Shown here: one piece after another, positions 39,643 to 47,388 of the stretch
Numbering within the stretch: position 1 is the first letter of the stretch
Layout: each line of letters begins with the position of its first letter
Notes under the pieces: model-generated
Databases searched by the model: none
Seen by the model: the letters and a program-made list of their open reading frames with translations, nothing else
Told to the model about the DNA's origin: nothing
Source: Bacteroides sp.
GTDB taxonomy: Bacteria; Bacteroidota; Bacteroidia; Bacteroidales; Bacteroidaceae
Direction of reading: 5' to 3'
DNA: 50,058 bases
Assembly (NCBI GenBank): GCA_019414665.1
Contig: DXLO01000018.1
Coordinates: 1 to 50,058 of the forward strand
Translations under genes and position numbers: made by a program

Positions 39643-40038
39643 TTAAAATAATGTTCCCTGCTTGGGCTTGTGCGCGTCTTCGTAAAGTATGCGCCTTTGC
39701 CTTGCGATACTCAACCGTACTGCTTTTATAGCTTCTTCACGTCCTTTCAGGCTTTCTTCGTATTCCAAAAGTTCGCTTTCGGTCGTAGCTAAGAAATAGC
39801 CTTCGGAAGTTGCTATAAGTCCCGGTAGAAGGTCGTTTGTACGAATGTGGTTTATTATCTTCCTTAGCCGTGCCGCGTCTATCTTGTAGCTGTCACGTAA
39901 CCGGGAAATAATATACTTATTCGTTACCGCGTTGGCTTTGCCTATCTTGGTTTTCAAGCCTTCAAGAATAATCGGAAGTATTACTTTCCTTTCGTATTCT
40001 GTCAGCGGTTGCGTTTCTTCTGAAAACCCTTTAATCAT
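39643..40038 (-). CDS. Putative helix-turn-helix regulator
   Basis: A 131-aa protein. The central region (LKTKIGKANAVTNKYIISRL, RDSYKIDAARLRKIINHIRT) looks like a winged helix with recognition helix, followed by LPGLIATSEGYFLATT (wing) and a long charged C-terminal helix (REEAIKAVRLSIARQRRILY). A DNA-binding role is likely; target unknown. It lies next to the DGR target 2 gene. Confidence 0.6.
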   Translation of the reverse strand: MIKGFSEETQPLTEYERKVILPIILEGLKTKIGKANAVTNKYIISRLRDSYKIDAARLRKIINHIRTNDLLPGLIATSEGYFLATTESELLEYEESLKGREEAIKAVRLSIARQRRILYEDAHKPKQGTLF

Positions 40039-40049
40039 AGTGCTTGCAA

Positions 40050-40802
40050 TTAAAAAGGTGTTTTGTTGAAACTAATCCGTAGTCCGGGTTTTGCGACGTG
40101 TACCGTTTTTCCGGTGGCTTTTGCTATTCCGTCCCGGAAGGCTACCGCGTCGCCGTTCCCTTCGCTTATATGTATCAATACTATGTTATTAACCCGTGTT
40201 AGGTCGTTAGCCTTCAACGCGTCCAAACAAGTATAGTAGCTTAAATGGCTTCTCCGTACTCGTTCTTTCAATACTTCCGGTATATAACCTTCTGTTACAT
40301 TGCGTTCCAATATATCCGGGTCGTAGTTGCATTCAATTAATATGTTGTTCAACCCGGCAAATGTGCAAGGCAAATAGAAAGTATCGGTAGCAAACAATAC
40401 GCCGCCCGTTTCTTCATGCCAGACGTAGAAGCCCAACGGTTCGCGGCTGTCGTGCTTCGTGGGAAAGGGAATGATAGTAAAACCGCCCAGCCGTAAATGC
40501 TGGTAACTTCCGTTTTCCATCCTTATGTGGGTCGGTCGCCAGCAAGAATTAATCTTAGCGGCTTCTATCGTGCCTTTGGAAGCGTAAACCGGAACAACGT
40601 AGTTTAAAACCTCATTAATACGCCCGGCATGGTCGCCATGTTCATGGGTAATGAGGCAGCCTACTATTTTCTTTACGTTGTTGCCCAACGCTGCTAATAC
40701 CTTCTTGAATGGTATTCCAGCTTCAAGTAGAAGGGCTTCGCCCGCGTTTTGCAAAACGTAGGCGTTACCCTCTGAACTTGAACCTAATACGGTTAATTCC
40801 AT
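40050..40802 (-). CDS. Metallo-beta-lactamase-fold hydrolase
   Basis: A 250-aa protein of the MBL superfamily. The signature HxHxDH is in ITHEHGDHAGRI (about 53-63). Further metal ligands are suggested by FPTKHDSREPLGFYVWHEET and FATDTFYLPCTFAGLNNILI. The C-terminal VLIHISEGNGDAVAFRDGIA is typical. The length and pattern resemble the YycJ/WalJ-like branch or other nucleases; a phage 5'-exonuclease role in recombination alongside the RecT-like protein is plausible. Confidence 0.82.
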   Translation of the reverse strand: MELTVLGSSSEGNAYVLQNAGEALLLEAGIPFKKVLAALGNNVKKIVGCLITHEHGDHAGRINEVLNYVVPVYASKGTIEAAKINSCWRPTHIRMENGSYQHLRLGGFTIIPFPTKHDSREPLGFYVWHEETGGVLFATDTFYLPCTFAGLNNILIECNYDPDILERNVTEGYIPEVLKERVRRSHLSYYTCLDALKANDLTRVNNIVLIHISEGNGDAVAFRDGIAKATGKTVHVAKPGLRISFNKTPF

Positions 40803-40804
40803 AT

Positions 40805-41632
40805 TTAGAACAATGGTTTAGCGTTATTACTTCCGCGACCTTCCCGTGCTTGCGGCGGGTTAGCTGGCTCGCTTTGCGCCGTTTGTCCCTGCTGTGCTTG
40901 TATGGGTTGCCCGTCGATAACTCCAATAGTAGGCGCGGCATTCGCTTCTTCTTTTATTTCTTCGGCTACCGCATCCACTATCGGTACGCTGCTTTGTTCG
41001 TCTGCATCGCCGAAGTCGCACCCCGTAATGTACTCGTATAGGGCTTTCTTAGCCTTTCTTTCGGCTTTTCCGCGCAGTTGGTCGTGGCTGCTGTAATCAT
41101 CCTTCTTTACGGTTGCAATAATGCTAAAGCCGTTTTTTTCTCCGTTATACTCATAGTTTATTTTGCAAGGTATTTCGGCGAAGTTCTGCGTTTGCCCCTT
41201 GTCGTATGAGGTATCAATGAAGTATTTTACGCCCAGCTTGCGAAGAAGCGAAGTATAACCTTCCTTAGTGGGGTACATCCTTTCGGCTATTATATTGAAC
41301 TGGTTTCCGGTCGGAAGCAAGCCGATAGTAACCGCGTCTATGATGCAATCGCGTACTATGTCGCGGGTGTAAAGCGGAAGCGGGGCGCGCCCGCCGCTTC
41401 TTGCACGCCCGTTTCGGTCTGTAAGAAATCCTATTTTCGTGTTCATCAAAGGCATGAAAACCTTATCCATTACTTCGTCGGTCATGGCTTCGCGAAGAAG
41501 TGCTATTACGTTTACGGCTGTAAATGCCGCACCGAAGTTGCTTACGATCTGCAAAGCCGAAGCGTCCTTGCAGGCTAATTCAAACTTTTCTTTTGCTGCC
41601 AATATGGTAGCGGGTAAAGTGTTGGTATTCAT
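40805..41632 (-). CDS. RecT-like single-strand annealing protein
   Basis: A 275-aa protein with the RecT family pattern: LPLYTRDIVRDCIIDAVTIG, LLPTGNQFNIIAERMYPTKE, GYTSLLRKLGVKYFIDTSYD, then HDQLRGKAERKAKKALYEYI. It anneals complementary single strands in homologous recombination and copy repair, together with SSB and a nuclease. It is 2 nt upstream of the MBL-fold gene on the same strand, the expected exonuclease partner. The C-terminal ~60 residues are acidic and Gln/Pro-rich. Confidence 0.85.
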   Translation of the reverse strand: MNTNTLPATILAAKEKFELACKDASALQIVSNFGAAFTAVNVIALLREAMTDEVMDKVFMPLMNTKIGFLTDRNGRARSGGRAPLPLYTRDIVRDCIIDAVTIGLLPTGNQFNIIAERMYPTKEGYTSLLRKLGVKYFIDTSYDKGQTQNFAEIPCKINYEYNGEKNGFSIIATVKKDDYSSHDQLRGKAERKAKKALYEYITGCDFGDADEQSSVPIVDAVAEEIKEEANAAPTIGVIDGQPIQAQQGQTAQSEPANPPQAREGRGSNNAKPLF

Positions 41633-41643
41633 ACTATCGTTAG

Positions 41644-42381
41644 TTAATTGTTGTTCATTATGTCCTTTAAAAAGCTCTCTATTCCACCGCCTTTAATCAT
41701 CTTTTCAAAAGCTATTTCGCGGGTTGCCCGTTCTACTATCGGCGCGGACTGCTTTCCGGTAAGAAGTTCTTTCAAGCCCTTTATTATGGCTCCATAATTT
41801 CCGCAAAAACCTACCATTACTCCGGTACTGTCTTCGCCGTTTTTATCTTTCGTATCTGTGTCGCAACCTACTACGATAAGACCGCGTGAACTGCTTCCGT
41901 TACATAATGGTACTAAATGCTTTTGCATTACTTCTGTGGTGGTCTTCAAAAAGTCGCTTTGGGGTTCTTCTTGGCTGCTTTCCGCTTGTTGCGTTTCTCC
42001 GTTTCCCGAAGCAAAGCAATAATAGTCACGATACAAGTCCGCAAAGTGTTCGGCTGCGTATTTCGCGAGCGCGGACGTGGGAAAGCAAAGCCGAGAGCCG
42101 ATAGCCGCAACCGTAGACGTAGCCGCGTAATTCGCATTCGCGCACGAAAGCCCGGCATTTACATAACGGAATAGCGGGTAATACTTCCATTCGTTTTGGT
42201 CGTCCCAATTCGGCTTCCAACCGTTATTAAGTGCGCGGGTTATTACTGTCAGCTTGTGGTAGGCTAACATGCTTCTTTGGTCTTCCTTCGGGAATATGTT
42301 AAACGCTTCTTCGTTAATCGGTTGAATGTTCAAAACTCTACAAGCGTCCTCGTAAGACGCGATTTTCTTTTCTGTATTCAT
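41644..42381 (-). CDS. DGR target 3: early-region protein with variable region
   Basis: A 245-aa paralog of target 2. Shared blocks: YEDACRVLNIQPINEEAF, LTVITRALNNGWKPNWDDQN, EWKYYPLFRYVNAGLSCA, GSRLCF and ALAKYAAEHFADLYRDYY. The variable stretch (about residues 75-99) is encoded by VR3. The remaining ~130 residues form an extra C-terminal domain (HLVPLCNGSSSRGLIVVGCD, TKDKNGEDSTGVMVGFCGNY, GAIIKGLKELLTGKQ), which has a beta-strand/helix pattern and is absent from target 2. It is between the SMC-like ATPase and RecT genes, with no export signal, so it should act inside the cell. Function unknown. Confidence 0.9.
   Translation of the reverse strand: MNTEKKIASYEDACRVLNIQPINEEAFNIFPKEDQRSMLAYHKLTVITRALNNGWKPNWDDQNEWKYYPLFRYVNAGLSCANANYAATSTVAAIGSRLCFPTSALAKYAAEHFADLYRDYYCFASGNGETQQAESSQEEPQSDFLKTTTEVMQKHLVPLCNGSSSRGLIVVGCDTDTKDKNGEDSTGVMVGFCGNYGAIIKGLKELLTGKQSAPIVERATREIAFEKMIKGGGIESFLKDIMNNN
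42084..42157 (-). repeat. DGR variable repeat 3 (VR3)
   Basis: 74 bp without gaps relative to TR (3405-3478), 13 mismatches, all at template adenines. It shares the same 18-bp IMH block and ends at the same CGAAAGCCCGGCA boundary as VR2. It lies about 39 kb from the TR. Confidence 0.97.
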
Positions 42382-42413
42382 AAAGCTGTTATTTAAAAAA
42401 GTTAATAATAATG

Positions 42414-44465
42414 TTATTCTACTTTGAAGTCTTCGGTAGTTACTACCAACTTTACAAGCTGGCTAACAACCGGGATAAACTCGTTAATACTTTCTGCGTT
42501 ATCCACGAAAATAGGCGCGCTAACGTTGTGGAACGTGCAAAGGGTGTTTATTATGTCAAGCCCGGCATTAACTTTCCCGGCTTGGTTCTTATCCGCGTAT
42601 TTTACCCCGTCAATAAGGCAAATGCAATCCGGTTCTTTTTCGCCGTTTACGAGCGTTTTGTACATCTTGAACTGAACCCGGCTAAACAATCCGTTTACGC
42701 GGCGTTCCACTTCCGTCATACGGGCTTTTATCAAGTCGGCTATTACTATTTCGCAGCCTTGTATTTCGGCGCGTTCCTGCGCCAATTTTGCGGCTTCCCC
42801 GTTTAGTTCGGCTATGCGCTTTTCGTTGGCTTCTATAATGGTGCGAAGGTTTAGTTTACGCTTTACTTCATCAAGCCGGGCAGTAAGGTTGGCTTTCCGT
42901 TGGCGTATCTCTGTTCTGCTTGCCGCGTCATCCGCGTTGAAGGCTGGAAGCTGTTCGGAAAGTTCCTTTATTTCTTTTTCAAGCGCAACCCATTCCGGGA
43001 GGTCTTCTCCGTTAATATCCGGTTCGGTATTTACGCGGGGATTGTCATTCAAAACCTTTTGCAACGCTTCGCGGTCTTCTTTCGCCTTTGCTACGGCGGT
43101 AGTGTGGCTGGTTTCCAATTCGGCTAACGCTTTGTCTATCCGGTTGGCTTCTTCTTCCTGCGATGTTATCATTTCGTTTAACCGCTGACCGTCCGTGTTA
43201 ATCTTGTTAAGGCGTTCTTCCCGGTCTGCATAGAATTTTTCGCGAGCGGCTTCCCGGTCGGTGTTATATTTTGCTAATGCTACCGGGTCGGCGCAAGCGT
43301 GCTTAAACAACGGGCAAACAAGACTTTCCGTAGCGGTAAATTCTTCGGCGTTTACTTTGTACCATCTTTCGCGTAGTTCGTTCTGCATTTGCTTGTAGCC
43401 TTCTATTGTGCTTTGCGTCCGTTTCTTCTCGTTCGTCAAACGGTCGTATTCACTACGGTAACGGCTGGCTTCGCTGCGTTCGTCGTTTATAACCTGCTGT
43501 AACTTACGGTCGGCATTATTGTAAGTTTCGTTCTTCTTGAATGCTTCATTCCTTGCCGTTTCCTTTGCCTTAAATACTAATGCGTGCTGGCTGCTACGTT
43601 TGTCATTTATGGCGGTTTGTACCTTAGCGGCAGCTTCATAGGCGATACGGTTGGCTTCTGCTGCTGATGCGGCGGCTTCGTCTATGTCGTTCAATTCTTT
43701 TGTAAGTTGCTCCTTTTCGGTGTTAAGGGCGGCATAGTCCGGTGTAAGCGGGGTAGCACGCGTTATTTCGTCAATACGCGTAGGTATCTTTTCCAATTCC
43801 TTCGTTATCTTCTCCTTTTGCGCTGCAATCTCGCGTTTATAGTCTTCTACCGTTTTCCCACTAAGCCGTTCTATCAATGCGGCAAAGGCGGTATCTCCCT
43901 TCGCTATGTCTTCGTAGCTTACGCCCCCGGCTATCTGCAAAAGCATTTCGCGTTGTGCCGTCCAATGAAGGGAAAGGAAATAGTAGGGGTTGGTAATCAT
44001 CTTGAAAACAGCTTCGGGTATAATTGCGTTTATACGTTCGTCGTATTCGCCTTTTGTTTTTAATGGTACTCCGTTATAGAAGTAGTCGGTATGATGTCCC
44101 TTTAACTTCCTTTCCGTCTTTCCCTTCTCTGTTTTCCATTCTTCAACCAATACGCGACGGAGTTCTACGGTTTCAACACTTCCCGTTTCGGTATCTATTA
44201 TTTCCAACGTTCCGGCTACCTCGTGTTCAAGGTCGGGAATAAAGTTACCTTCTGCGTCGTTGGTCTTAATTCCGAACTTACTATCTACGTTGCCTTCGCT
44301 GTCTTTGCCCCAAAGAAGCCATGTAAAAGCGTCCATTATGGTAGTCTTTCCCGTGCCGTTCCGTCCGCTTATGGTTGTAACTGTGTCGTTAAAGTCTATA
44401 ACGACGTTGCGCAAGCCTTTGAAATTTACAAGGCTTAGACGTTTGATGATTGCTTTTTTGCTCAT
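42414..44465 (-). CDS. SbcC/Rad50-like SMC-type ATPase
   Basis: I start at the ATG at 44463-44465 (MSKKAIIKRLSLVNFKGLRN), 683 aa, since the longer frame would extend into the upstream gene. Walker A is GRNGTGKTTIMDAFTW (about 33-48). A long coiled coil follows with a Cys-containing hook (LVCPLFKHACAD, about 385-396). Near the C-terminus come the signature (DKNQAGKVNAGLDIINTL) and Walker B (APIFVDNAESI). Such ATPases pair with a nuclease to process DNA ends or hairpins. The MBL-fold protein downstream could be its partner, but no Mre11-like nuclease is seen. Confidence 0.85.
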   Translation of the reverse strand: MSKKAIIKRLSLVNFKGLRNVVIDFNDTVTTISGRNGTGKTTIMDAFTWLLWGKDSEGNVDSKFGIKTNDAEGNFIPDLEHEVAGTLEIIDTETGSVETVELRRVLVEEWKTEKGKTERKLKGHHTDYFYNGVPLKTKGEYDERINAIIPEAVFKMITNPYYFLSLHWTAQREMLLQIAGGVSYEDIAKGDTAFAALIERLSGKTVEDYKREIAAQKEKITKELEKIPTRIDEITRATPLTPDYAALNTEKEQLTKELNDIDEAAASAAEANRIAYEAAAKVQTAINDKRSSQHALVFKAKETARNEAFKKNETYNNADRKLQQVINDERSEASRYRSEYDRLTNEKKRTQSTIEGYKQMQNELRERWYKVNAEEFTATESLVCPLFKHACADPVALAKYNTDREAAREKFYADREERLNKINTDGQRLNEMITSQEEEANRIDKALAELETSHTTAVAKAKEDREALQKVLNDNPRVNTEPDINGEDLPEWVALEKEIKELSEQLPAFNADDAASRTEIRQRKANLTARLDEVKRKLNLRTIIEANEKRIAELNGEAAKLAQERAEIQGCEIVIADLIKARMTEVERRVNGLFSRVQFKMYKTLVNGEKEPDCICLIDGVKYADKNQAGKVNAGLDIINTLCTFHNVSAPIFVDNAESINEFIPVVSQLVKLVVTTEDFKVE

Positions 44466-44466
44466 A

Positions 44467-45147
44467 TTACTGATATTTTTGAAGTGAATAAAATCCCGCG
44501 TCAAGACTTACGGTTATTTTCTCTAATTTCTTCTTTTGGGCTGCATAGGAGCGTGCTATGCTGTTCAGGTAGCCCGTAAGGTTTACTATGTAGGTGCGCT
44601 TCTCTATGATGCAGTTTAGGGCTACGTCTAAGACGGCTTCCCAAACTTCCCGTACGCGTTCCGGCTGTACCGCTATTCTGTGCCGGATGATATATTCCGT
44701 TACTTTTGCCTTGCGGCTTTCAATCTCGGTTATTACCATTGAAAAATCACCTGTCCGGTATGCCTGCAATACAATCGCGCAAAATTGGATGGCGTTCAAA
44801 TATTCTTCTTGTATATTGGAAACGCTTGTTCTCTTTCTCAAACGCTCCCTAATCCGTTCTTGAAATGTGTTACGATCTATTAGTTCTATCTGCCCGCTGG
44901 TTGTTTCAACTATACAGTATTTTCGGCTAATTTCGCGCGGGTCTATGTTCTTTTCCGCCGAATAAAGGAAACGTTTAAGGCTTCCGGTGTATTTTTCCCC
45001 GTTATCCGCCTTTAATATCAATGCGTTATTGCATGGTTTCAATATACGCGGTTCTACTCCCCGGCAGTAACTTCGTATCTGCCTGCTCTCCCTATTTATT
45101 TCATATTTAGAAAAGCCGGGAATGTTAATCCAAATGTTTTTAATCAT
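44467..45147 (-). CDS. Protein with NUMOD4-like N-terminus
   Basis: A 226-aa protein whose start (IWINIPGFSKYEINRESRQI) matches the NUMOD4 DNA-binding module of phage HNH endonucleases, but no HNH domain follows. The rest is helical with a basic start (NTFQERIRERLRKRTSVSNI), then VWEAVLDVALNCIIEKRTYI. It could be an endonuclease remnant that keeps only DNA binding, or an early regulator. Located directly upstream of the SbcC-like gene, with a 1-nt gap. Confidence 0.6.
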   Translation of the reverse strand: MIKNIWINIPGFSKYEINRESRQIRSYCRGVEPRILKPCNNALILKADNGEKYTGSLKRFLYSAEKNIDPREISRKYCIVETTSGQIELIDRNTFQERIRERLRKRTSVSNIQEEYLNAIQFCAIVLQAYRTGDFSMVITEIESRKAKVTEYIIRHRIAVQPERVREVWEAVLDVALNCIIEKRTYIVNLTGYLNSIARSYAAQKKKLEKITVSLDAGFYSLQKYQ

Positions 45148-45165
45148 ATAGCTGTGTTTTAAAAG

Positions 45166-45450
45166 TTATTTCTTTTTGTTTCCTGCTGCCAGCTTTAACG
45201 CTAAATCAGCGTCAATAATCAGTAGCGCGCCTACTTGCGTTATCGCTGCATCAATCCGCCCGGAAGCCTTCAACCGTGCTGCGGTTGTCTTGGAACACCC
45301 TAATAGAATTGCAAGCCCTTTCAAACCGTACACGTAACGTTTCGCCGCTTTAGGCTTTTCCGGCTTCTGTGCCGCAACTTCTATACGTTCGTCTATCGCG
45401 TCCATAAGTTCGCCGAGCGTAAGGTCTATTATTCGTTTCTTTGTGTCCAT
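45166..45450 (-). CDS. Helix-turn-helix protein (excisionase/DUF3853-like)
   Basis: A 94-aa protein. The KRYVYGLKGLAILLGCSKTT segment and the following AARLKASGRIDAAITQVGAL match the MerR/Xis-like winged helix common in Bacteroides mobile elements (DUF3853 type). The C-terminus is basic (GNKKK). It may be an excisionase or regulator. It lies in the early region transcribed away from the integrase block. Confidence 0.7.
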   Translation of the reverse strand: MDTKKRIIDLTLGELMDAIDERIEVAAQKPEKPKAAKRYVYGLKGLAILLGCSKTTAARLKASGRIDAAITQVGALLIIDADLALKLAAGNKKK

Positions 45451-45453
45451 AGT

Positions 45454-45675
45454 CTAACTGTTTTCGTCGTCTTTAATGTCCGGTATTGTCTTCGCCGCAA
45501 CCTTTATTGAAAGGGCGAAATTCGCAACTACAAGGAATACTGCCCATATAGGCGCGGTTTCAGTGTCAATGCTTAGAAGTATAAAGGAAACGGCAACCCA
45601 AGCAAGGGTAAGCCAGTTATACCACTTTAGCGGTTTCGTAAATTCTATGCCGATGGCTTTAAAAATCTTAGTCAT
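45454..45675 (-). CDS. Small two-helix membrane protein
   Basis: I start at the ATG at 45673-45675 (MTKIFKAIGIEF), 73 aa; it overlaps the preceding stop by 8 nt. Two membrane helices are visible (WYNWLTLAWVAVSFILLS and APIWAVFLVVANFALSIKV), followed by a charged tail. Small phage membrane proteins of this type can act in superinfection exclusion or in lysis control; no family recognised. Confidence 0.6.
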   Translation of the reverse strand: MTKIFKAIGIEFTKPLKWYNWLTLAWVAVSFILLSIDTETAPIWAVFLVVANFALSIKVAAKTIPDIKDDENS

Positions 45676-46078
45676 AACTGCAAACTTCAAAAGGGTTATA
45701 ATCGTTTTCGCCTTTGCGCCTTCCCGTCGTTTTGACAATCCGTGTAATCTGCGCGCGTCTTCCTACTCTGAAAAAATCGCCGTTCCCGGTAAGTTCCTTC
45801 GGGAGTATAAGCAGAAGAAGGGCTACCGCTACGAATGTGCGTTTTAACGGGTCAAGGCTTACCGGAACATTATGCTTTGTACAGAACCACCAAACGCAAA
45901 GTTCCGTAGCCTTTTGTATGCCTACTTTCGCGTAGATGTTCCGGGCTGTATTCTCTACGGTGCGGGTAGAAATAAACAGAATGTCCGCTACTTCTTTCTT
46001 GGAAGCTCCCCACGCCAGCAAGTGTGCTACTTCGGTTTCCCGCCTGCTTAGTTCCACGTTTAGTTTCATACGTCCCAA
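45668..46078 (-). CDS. LuxR/GerE-type HTH regulator with a membrane segment
   Basis: A 136-aa protein (a second possible start is MKLNV at about 46066). Residues about 9-66 are a GerE-type helix-turn-helix: SRRETEVAHLLAWGASKKEV, ADILFISTRTVENTARNIYA, KVGIQKATELCVWWF. Then TFVAVALLLLILPKEL looks like a transmembrane helix or hydrophobic core, and the C-terminal part is basic. The combination of DNA-binding domain and membrane anchor is unusual. It is a candidate for the regulator that recognises the CGTATTAnnnTAATACG palindromes, since LuxR-type proteins bind short inverted repeats. Confidence 0.65.
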   Translation of the reverse strand: MGRMKLNVELSRRETEVAHLLAWGASKKEVADILFISTRTVENTARNIYAKVGIQKATELCVWWFCTKHNVPVSLDPLKRTFVAVALLLLILPKELTGNGDFFRVGRRAQITRIVKTTGRRKGENDYNPFEVCSYD

Positions 46079-46305
46079 ATGTTAGCTGTTATTCCGTATT
46101 TGTTGAATACGCCTTCTACGGCTTTCGCTTGCGTTACTTTAGGTTCTATCTTTCCGTCCCGGTATGCGTAGAAACTGTTCCGGTTATTTATTCCCAAAGC
46201 GGCTTTAATTTCCGTTACCGCTATTTTGTAATCGCCTACACGTAATTGGTTCAACCCGCTAAGGAAGCCCCTGCTTTTTTTCTTATTTTCTGTTGTTACT
46301 ACCAT
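46066..46305 (-). CDS. Small HTH DNA-binding protein
   Basis: A 79-aa protein. The central KIAVTEIKAALGINNRNSFY and YAYRDGKIEPKVTQAKAVEG form a helix-turn-helix similar to the phage Cro/CI or anti-repressor type of small regulator. It starts downstream of a structured leader (46331-46375) and palindrome site 6. A likely early regulator (Cro-like or activator). Confidence 0.6.
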   Translation of the reverse strand: MVVTTENKKKSRGFLSGLNQLRVGDYKIAVTEIKAALGINNRNSFYAYRDGKIEPKVTQAKAVEGVFNKYGITANIWDV

Positions 46306-46330
46306 AATTGTAAAATTTAAAATTCATAGT

Positions 46331-46375
46331 GCGCGGGGGAAGGTTCGCCCTTCGTACGCCCGTAGCGTCCCGCGC
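46331..46375 (-). promoter_or_regulatory. Structured leader of the small HTH gene
   Basis: GCGCGGG (46331-46337) pairs with CCCGCGC (46369-46375), and an inner GAAGG/CCTTC stem lies between them. On the minus strand this folded leader ends about 26 nt before the ATG (46305) and is followed by an AT-rich stretch. It may be a terminator, attenuator or cis-acting RNA. Apart from this and the palindrome, I see nothing in 46306-46475. Confidence 0.4.
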
Positions 46376-46458
46376 GCGGTCTGTTTCCGCAGTCATCGGT
46401 TTATAGCCTTTACAAAGGGGATTCCTTTTCCGCTGGCTTATATATAGTTCCTCTGATT

Positions 46459-46475
46459 TGTATTAAGGTAATACG
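46459..46475 (-). promoter_or_regulatory. Palindrome operator, site 6 (one mismatch)
   Basis: TGTATTA-AGG-TAATACG, one base from the consensus palindrome, directly after the stop of the DUF2786 gene and upstream of the small HTH gene. The spacer AGG matches site 2. No clear -7 box follows on the minus strand. Confidence 0.45.
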
Positions 46476-47039
46476 TTAATCGGAAGAAGAAGCGTTACCT
46501 ATCTGCTTGTAATAGCTGGTATCTTCCATGCTGTCCATGTAGTTAAGCATACGCAAAAGTCTTTGCAGGTCTTCCGGGCTTAATTCCCGTTCTTCTTCGC
46601 TATTGTCGTCGCCATGCTTTCCGAATATCCTATGCTTTTGTATGTACGCTTCCGTGAACTCCTTTTGCATCCGCTTCATATCCTTTGTAAGCTGTTTATA
46701 GTGCCAATCGTACAAAGCCTGCAATTCTACGTACTGCATTTTGGTTAATTCAACGGTAACGTATCTTCTGCGCTGGCGGTAACTCATCCGCTTTTCGTTT
46801 GTTACATTGAAATAACATTGGGTAAACAAGGTAAATCCGTACCCGTTTTCCTTTACGTTGAAAGTGTACGGTTGTTTTTCTTCCTGCGCTTCTACTATTT
46901 CTTCCAACGAAACACCGTATTTGGCTAACAGTTGGTCTAACAAACGCCTTGCGTTTATGGCTTCGCCTTTCTCGCCGCGTTCCGCAAGGGCTTGTAGTTT
47001 CAGAACCTTGCTTCTAATGCTTTCAAAATCTTTATCCAT
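46476..47039 (-). CDS. DUF2786-domain protein
   Basis: A 187-aa protein. The start (MDKDFESIRSKVLKLQALAE) and RGEKGEAINARRLLDQLLAK, YGVSLEEI match DUF2786, common in phages. The middle is basic (RRRYVTVELTKMQYVELQAL) and ends with an acidic Ser/Asp tail. DUF2786 proteins are thought to be early nucleic-acid-interacting proteins, but their role is unknown. It is the second gene of the early operon. Confidence 0.75.
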   Translation of the reverse strand: MDKDFESIRSKVLKLQALAERGEKGEAINARRLLDQLLAKYGVSLEEIVEAQEEKQPYTFNVKENGYGFTLFTQCYFNVTNEKRMSYRQRRRYVTVELTKMQYVELQALYDWHYKQLTKDMKRMQKEFTEAYIQKHRIFGKHGDDNSEEERELSPEDLQRLLRMLNYMDSMEDTSYYKQIGNASSSD

Positions 47040-47069
47040 ATAGCTGAATATTAAAAGTAATTGAGTGAA

Positions 47070-47294
47070 CTATTTTACGTAGAAAGTAACGCGAAGCCCG
47101 CGACGAAGGCAGCACTTAACTTTGTCTAATCCGGCTTTCAAAGCGCGTGTTACAAACTTATCGGCTAAAGTTTCGCCAATCAAATTCAGAAGACCGCTAA
47201 CGCCTACCAACTTGTTAATACGGTTGCCTTCGTTGTCTATTCCGCTTACCTTAATGCGGAAGTTCTTGTTAATGAATTTACTTGTATGTATCAT
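47070..47294 (-). CDS. First gene of the minus-strand early operon
   Basis: A 74-aa basic protein (IHTSKFINKNFRIKVSGIDN, EGNRINKLVGVSGLLNLIGE, CCLRRGLRVTFYVK). No family recognised. It follows the divergent promoter (47389-47419) and so is likely the first transcript after repressor release. Size and position suit a Cro- or anti-repressor-like protein, but there is no HTH that I can see. Confidence 0.5.
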   Translation of the reverse strand: MIHTSKFINKNFRIKVSGIDNEGNRINKLVGVSGLLNLIGETLADKFVTRALKAGLDKVKCCLRRGLRVTFYVK

Positions 47295-47335
47295 ATAGCT
47301 TTTATAAATTTCTGTAAATTAGCGTGTTTTTGTCA

Positions 47336-47366
47336 TTGCTAAGTGTCCGCTTTTTGCTTACCTTTG
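47336..47366 (+). promoter_or_regulatory. Promoter of the repressor gene
   Basis: TTG at 47336-47338 and TACCTTTG at 47359-47366, 20 nt apart, fit the Bacteroidota consensus well. The repressor starts at about 47482, giving a leader of roughly 110 nt. It lies next to the minus-strand promoter (47389-47419), so binding at either should affect the other. Confidence 0.75.
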
Positions 47367-47388
47367 CAACTGAACAACTAACACAATG

